Under the pieces are notes generated by a model that did no database searches, was not told the origin of the DNA, and saw nothing but the letters and a program-made list of their open reading frames with translations. Position numbers and translations under genes: made by a program. Below are positions 63,639 through 64,000 of a stretch of DNA of 64,000 bases, piece after piece. Source of the stretch: Promethearchaeota archaeon. Its GTDB lineage: Archaea > Asgardarchaeota > Lokiarchaeia > Sigyniarchaeales > SOKP01. Within the stretch, counting starts at the first letter, position 1. Each line of letters starts with the position of its first letter. The stretch is taken from NCBI GenBank assembly GCA_019058295.1, contig JAHPZI010000028.1:62001-126000 (forward strand), in the 5' to 3' direction.

Positions 63639-63796
63639 AATGACAATATCTCTAAATAATAAAAATTTAGTGTTAATGAATATAAATCTTTTTAACTGTA
63701 TCGTTGTTAGTTAATAAACCGATTTGAATTTATTGTTTTATTTTATAAATTTTCTTAAAAAAAAATAAATTAGTAATTTATTTTAGTATTTGATTT

Positions 63797-64000
63797 TTAT
63801 AAGACTTCAAGTATAGCTTCAATATTGAGCCATCCTTGTTTTGCGTGGATTATTTTACCATCTGAATCAACAACAAACTGTCCTGGTCCTTGTTGTTCCC
63901 AACCTTCGTAGTCACCGTGTTCAATCCCCGCTTTCATGGACTCTTTTAATTTAGATCTCACTTCTTTTATAGCTTCTGTAGTCATCCTTCCCAATCCATA
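63797..64000 (-). CDS. C-terminal part of a peroxiredoxin-like (AhpC/TSA-type) protein, cut by window edge
   Basis: The visible 67 or so residues end QGPGQFVVDSDGKIIHAKQG followed by NIEAILEVL. The FVVDSDGKIIHA strand pair is the usual C-terminal strand and helix of thioredoxin-fold peroxiredoxin-like proteins (AhpC-TSA_2 type). The frame stays open beyond the TTG at 63994 to the window edge, so the catalytic N-terminal part is outside. Identification is by the C-terminal motif only. Confidence 0.45.
   Translation of the reverse strand, partial: YGLGRMTTEAIKEVRSKLKESMKAGIEHGDYEGWEQQGPGQFVVDSDGKIIHAKQGWLNIEAILEVL

Noticed and set aside
1..64000. CRISPR arrays, rRNA genes and insertion sequences
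   Set aside because: I found no regularly spaced short repeats, no rRNA-like sequence and no transposase or integrase motif in the window.

Overview
The window is a very AT-rich, densely coded archaeal segment, most likely from an Asgard (Promethearchaeati, Lokiarchaeia-like) archaeon. The evidence is an Arf-like small GTPase in an operon with a longin-like protein, several longin/roadblock-like signalling proteins, intron-bearing tRNA genes, archaeal PAC2, dodecin, SMC/ScpB and Lrp/AsnC proteins, TATA-like boxes and many TTG starts. There are no rRNA genes, no CRISPR array and no complete insertion sequence. The assignment to Asgard archaea is inferred from gene content, not from a marker phylogeny.

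Layout. 1-5.3 kb: a recent tandem duplication of a surface protein (ectodomain, one membrane span, cytosolic longin-like domain) with its downstream partner; the first copy is cut by the window edge and its partner gene is truncated. 5.3-6.5 kb (minus): Arf-like GTPase and longin-like/winged-helix protein in a coupled operon. 6.6-15 kb: zinc-ribbon membrane protein, PAC2 protein, a large flavin/Fe-S oxidoreductase of the 2,4-dienoyl-CoA reductase type, a nucleotidyltransferase, orphans and an MFS protein with a long cytosolic tail. 15.3-25.8 kb: housekeeping genes (tRNA-Ala with a T-loop intron, purE-rpiA, thiolase, dodecin, TPR, GNAT, dUTPase, acyl-CoA synthetase alpha-type protein, gatC, amidohydrolase). 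25.9-37.2 kb: purple-acid-phosphatase-like enzyme, MoxR AAA+ ATPase, a propeller/FN3 surface protein, MmgE/PrpD, a ParE-type toxin-antitoxin pair and a VWA/HExxH protein. 37.3-41.4 kb (minus): smc-scpB. 41.7-53.9 kb: mostly orphans, including a coiled-coil protein, a CoiA-like nuclease, an MFS carrier, a 1208-residue orphan, a secreted micropeptide and membrane proteins. 54-58.2 kb: a glycyl radical enzyme and two tandem 7-TM paralogues. 58.3-64 kb: an orphan, tRNA-Cys with an intron directly before cysS, sfsA, a two-cluster ferredoxin, two convergent Lrp/AsnC regulators with CGxxC tails, and the end of a peroxiredoxin-like gene.

How the genes may work together. The left end could be a membrane-to-cytosol signalling module: cell-surface receptors with longin-like tails beside an Arf-like GTPase and a longin protein that carries a DNA-binding-type winged helix. 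The MoxR and VWA proteins form the usual chaperone/metal-insertion pair, here split around a surface protein. Thiolase, acyl-CoA synthetase alpha, OYE-type reductase, MmgE/PrpD and the glycyl radical enzyme suggest anaerobic fermentative or syntrophic organic-acid metabolism. The right end is a redox-flavoured block. Functions of the orphans are not claimed.
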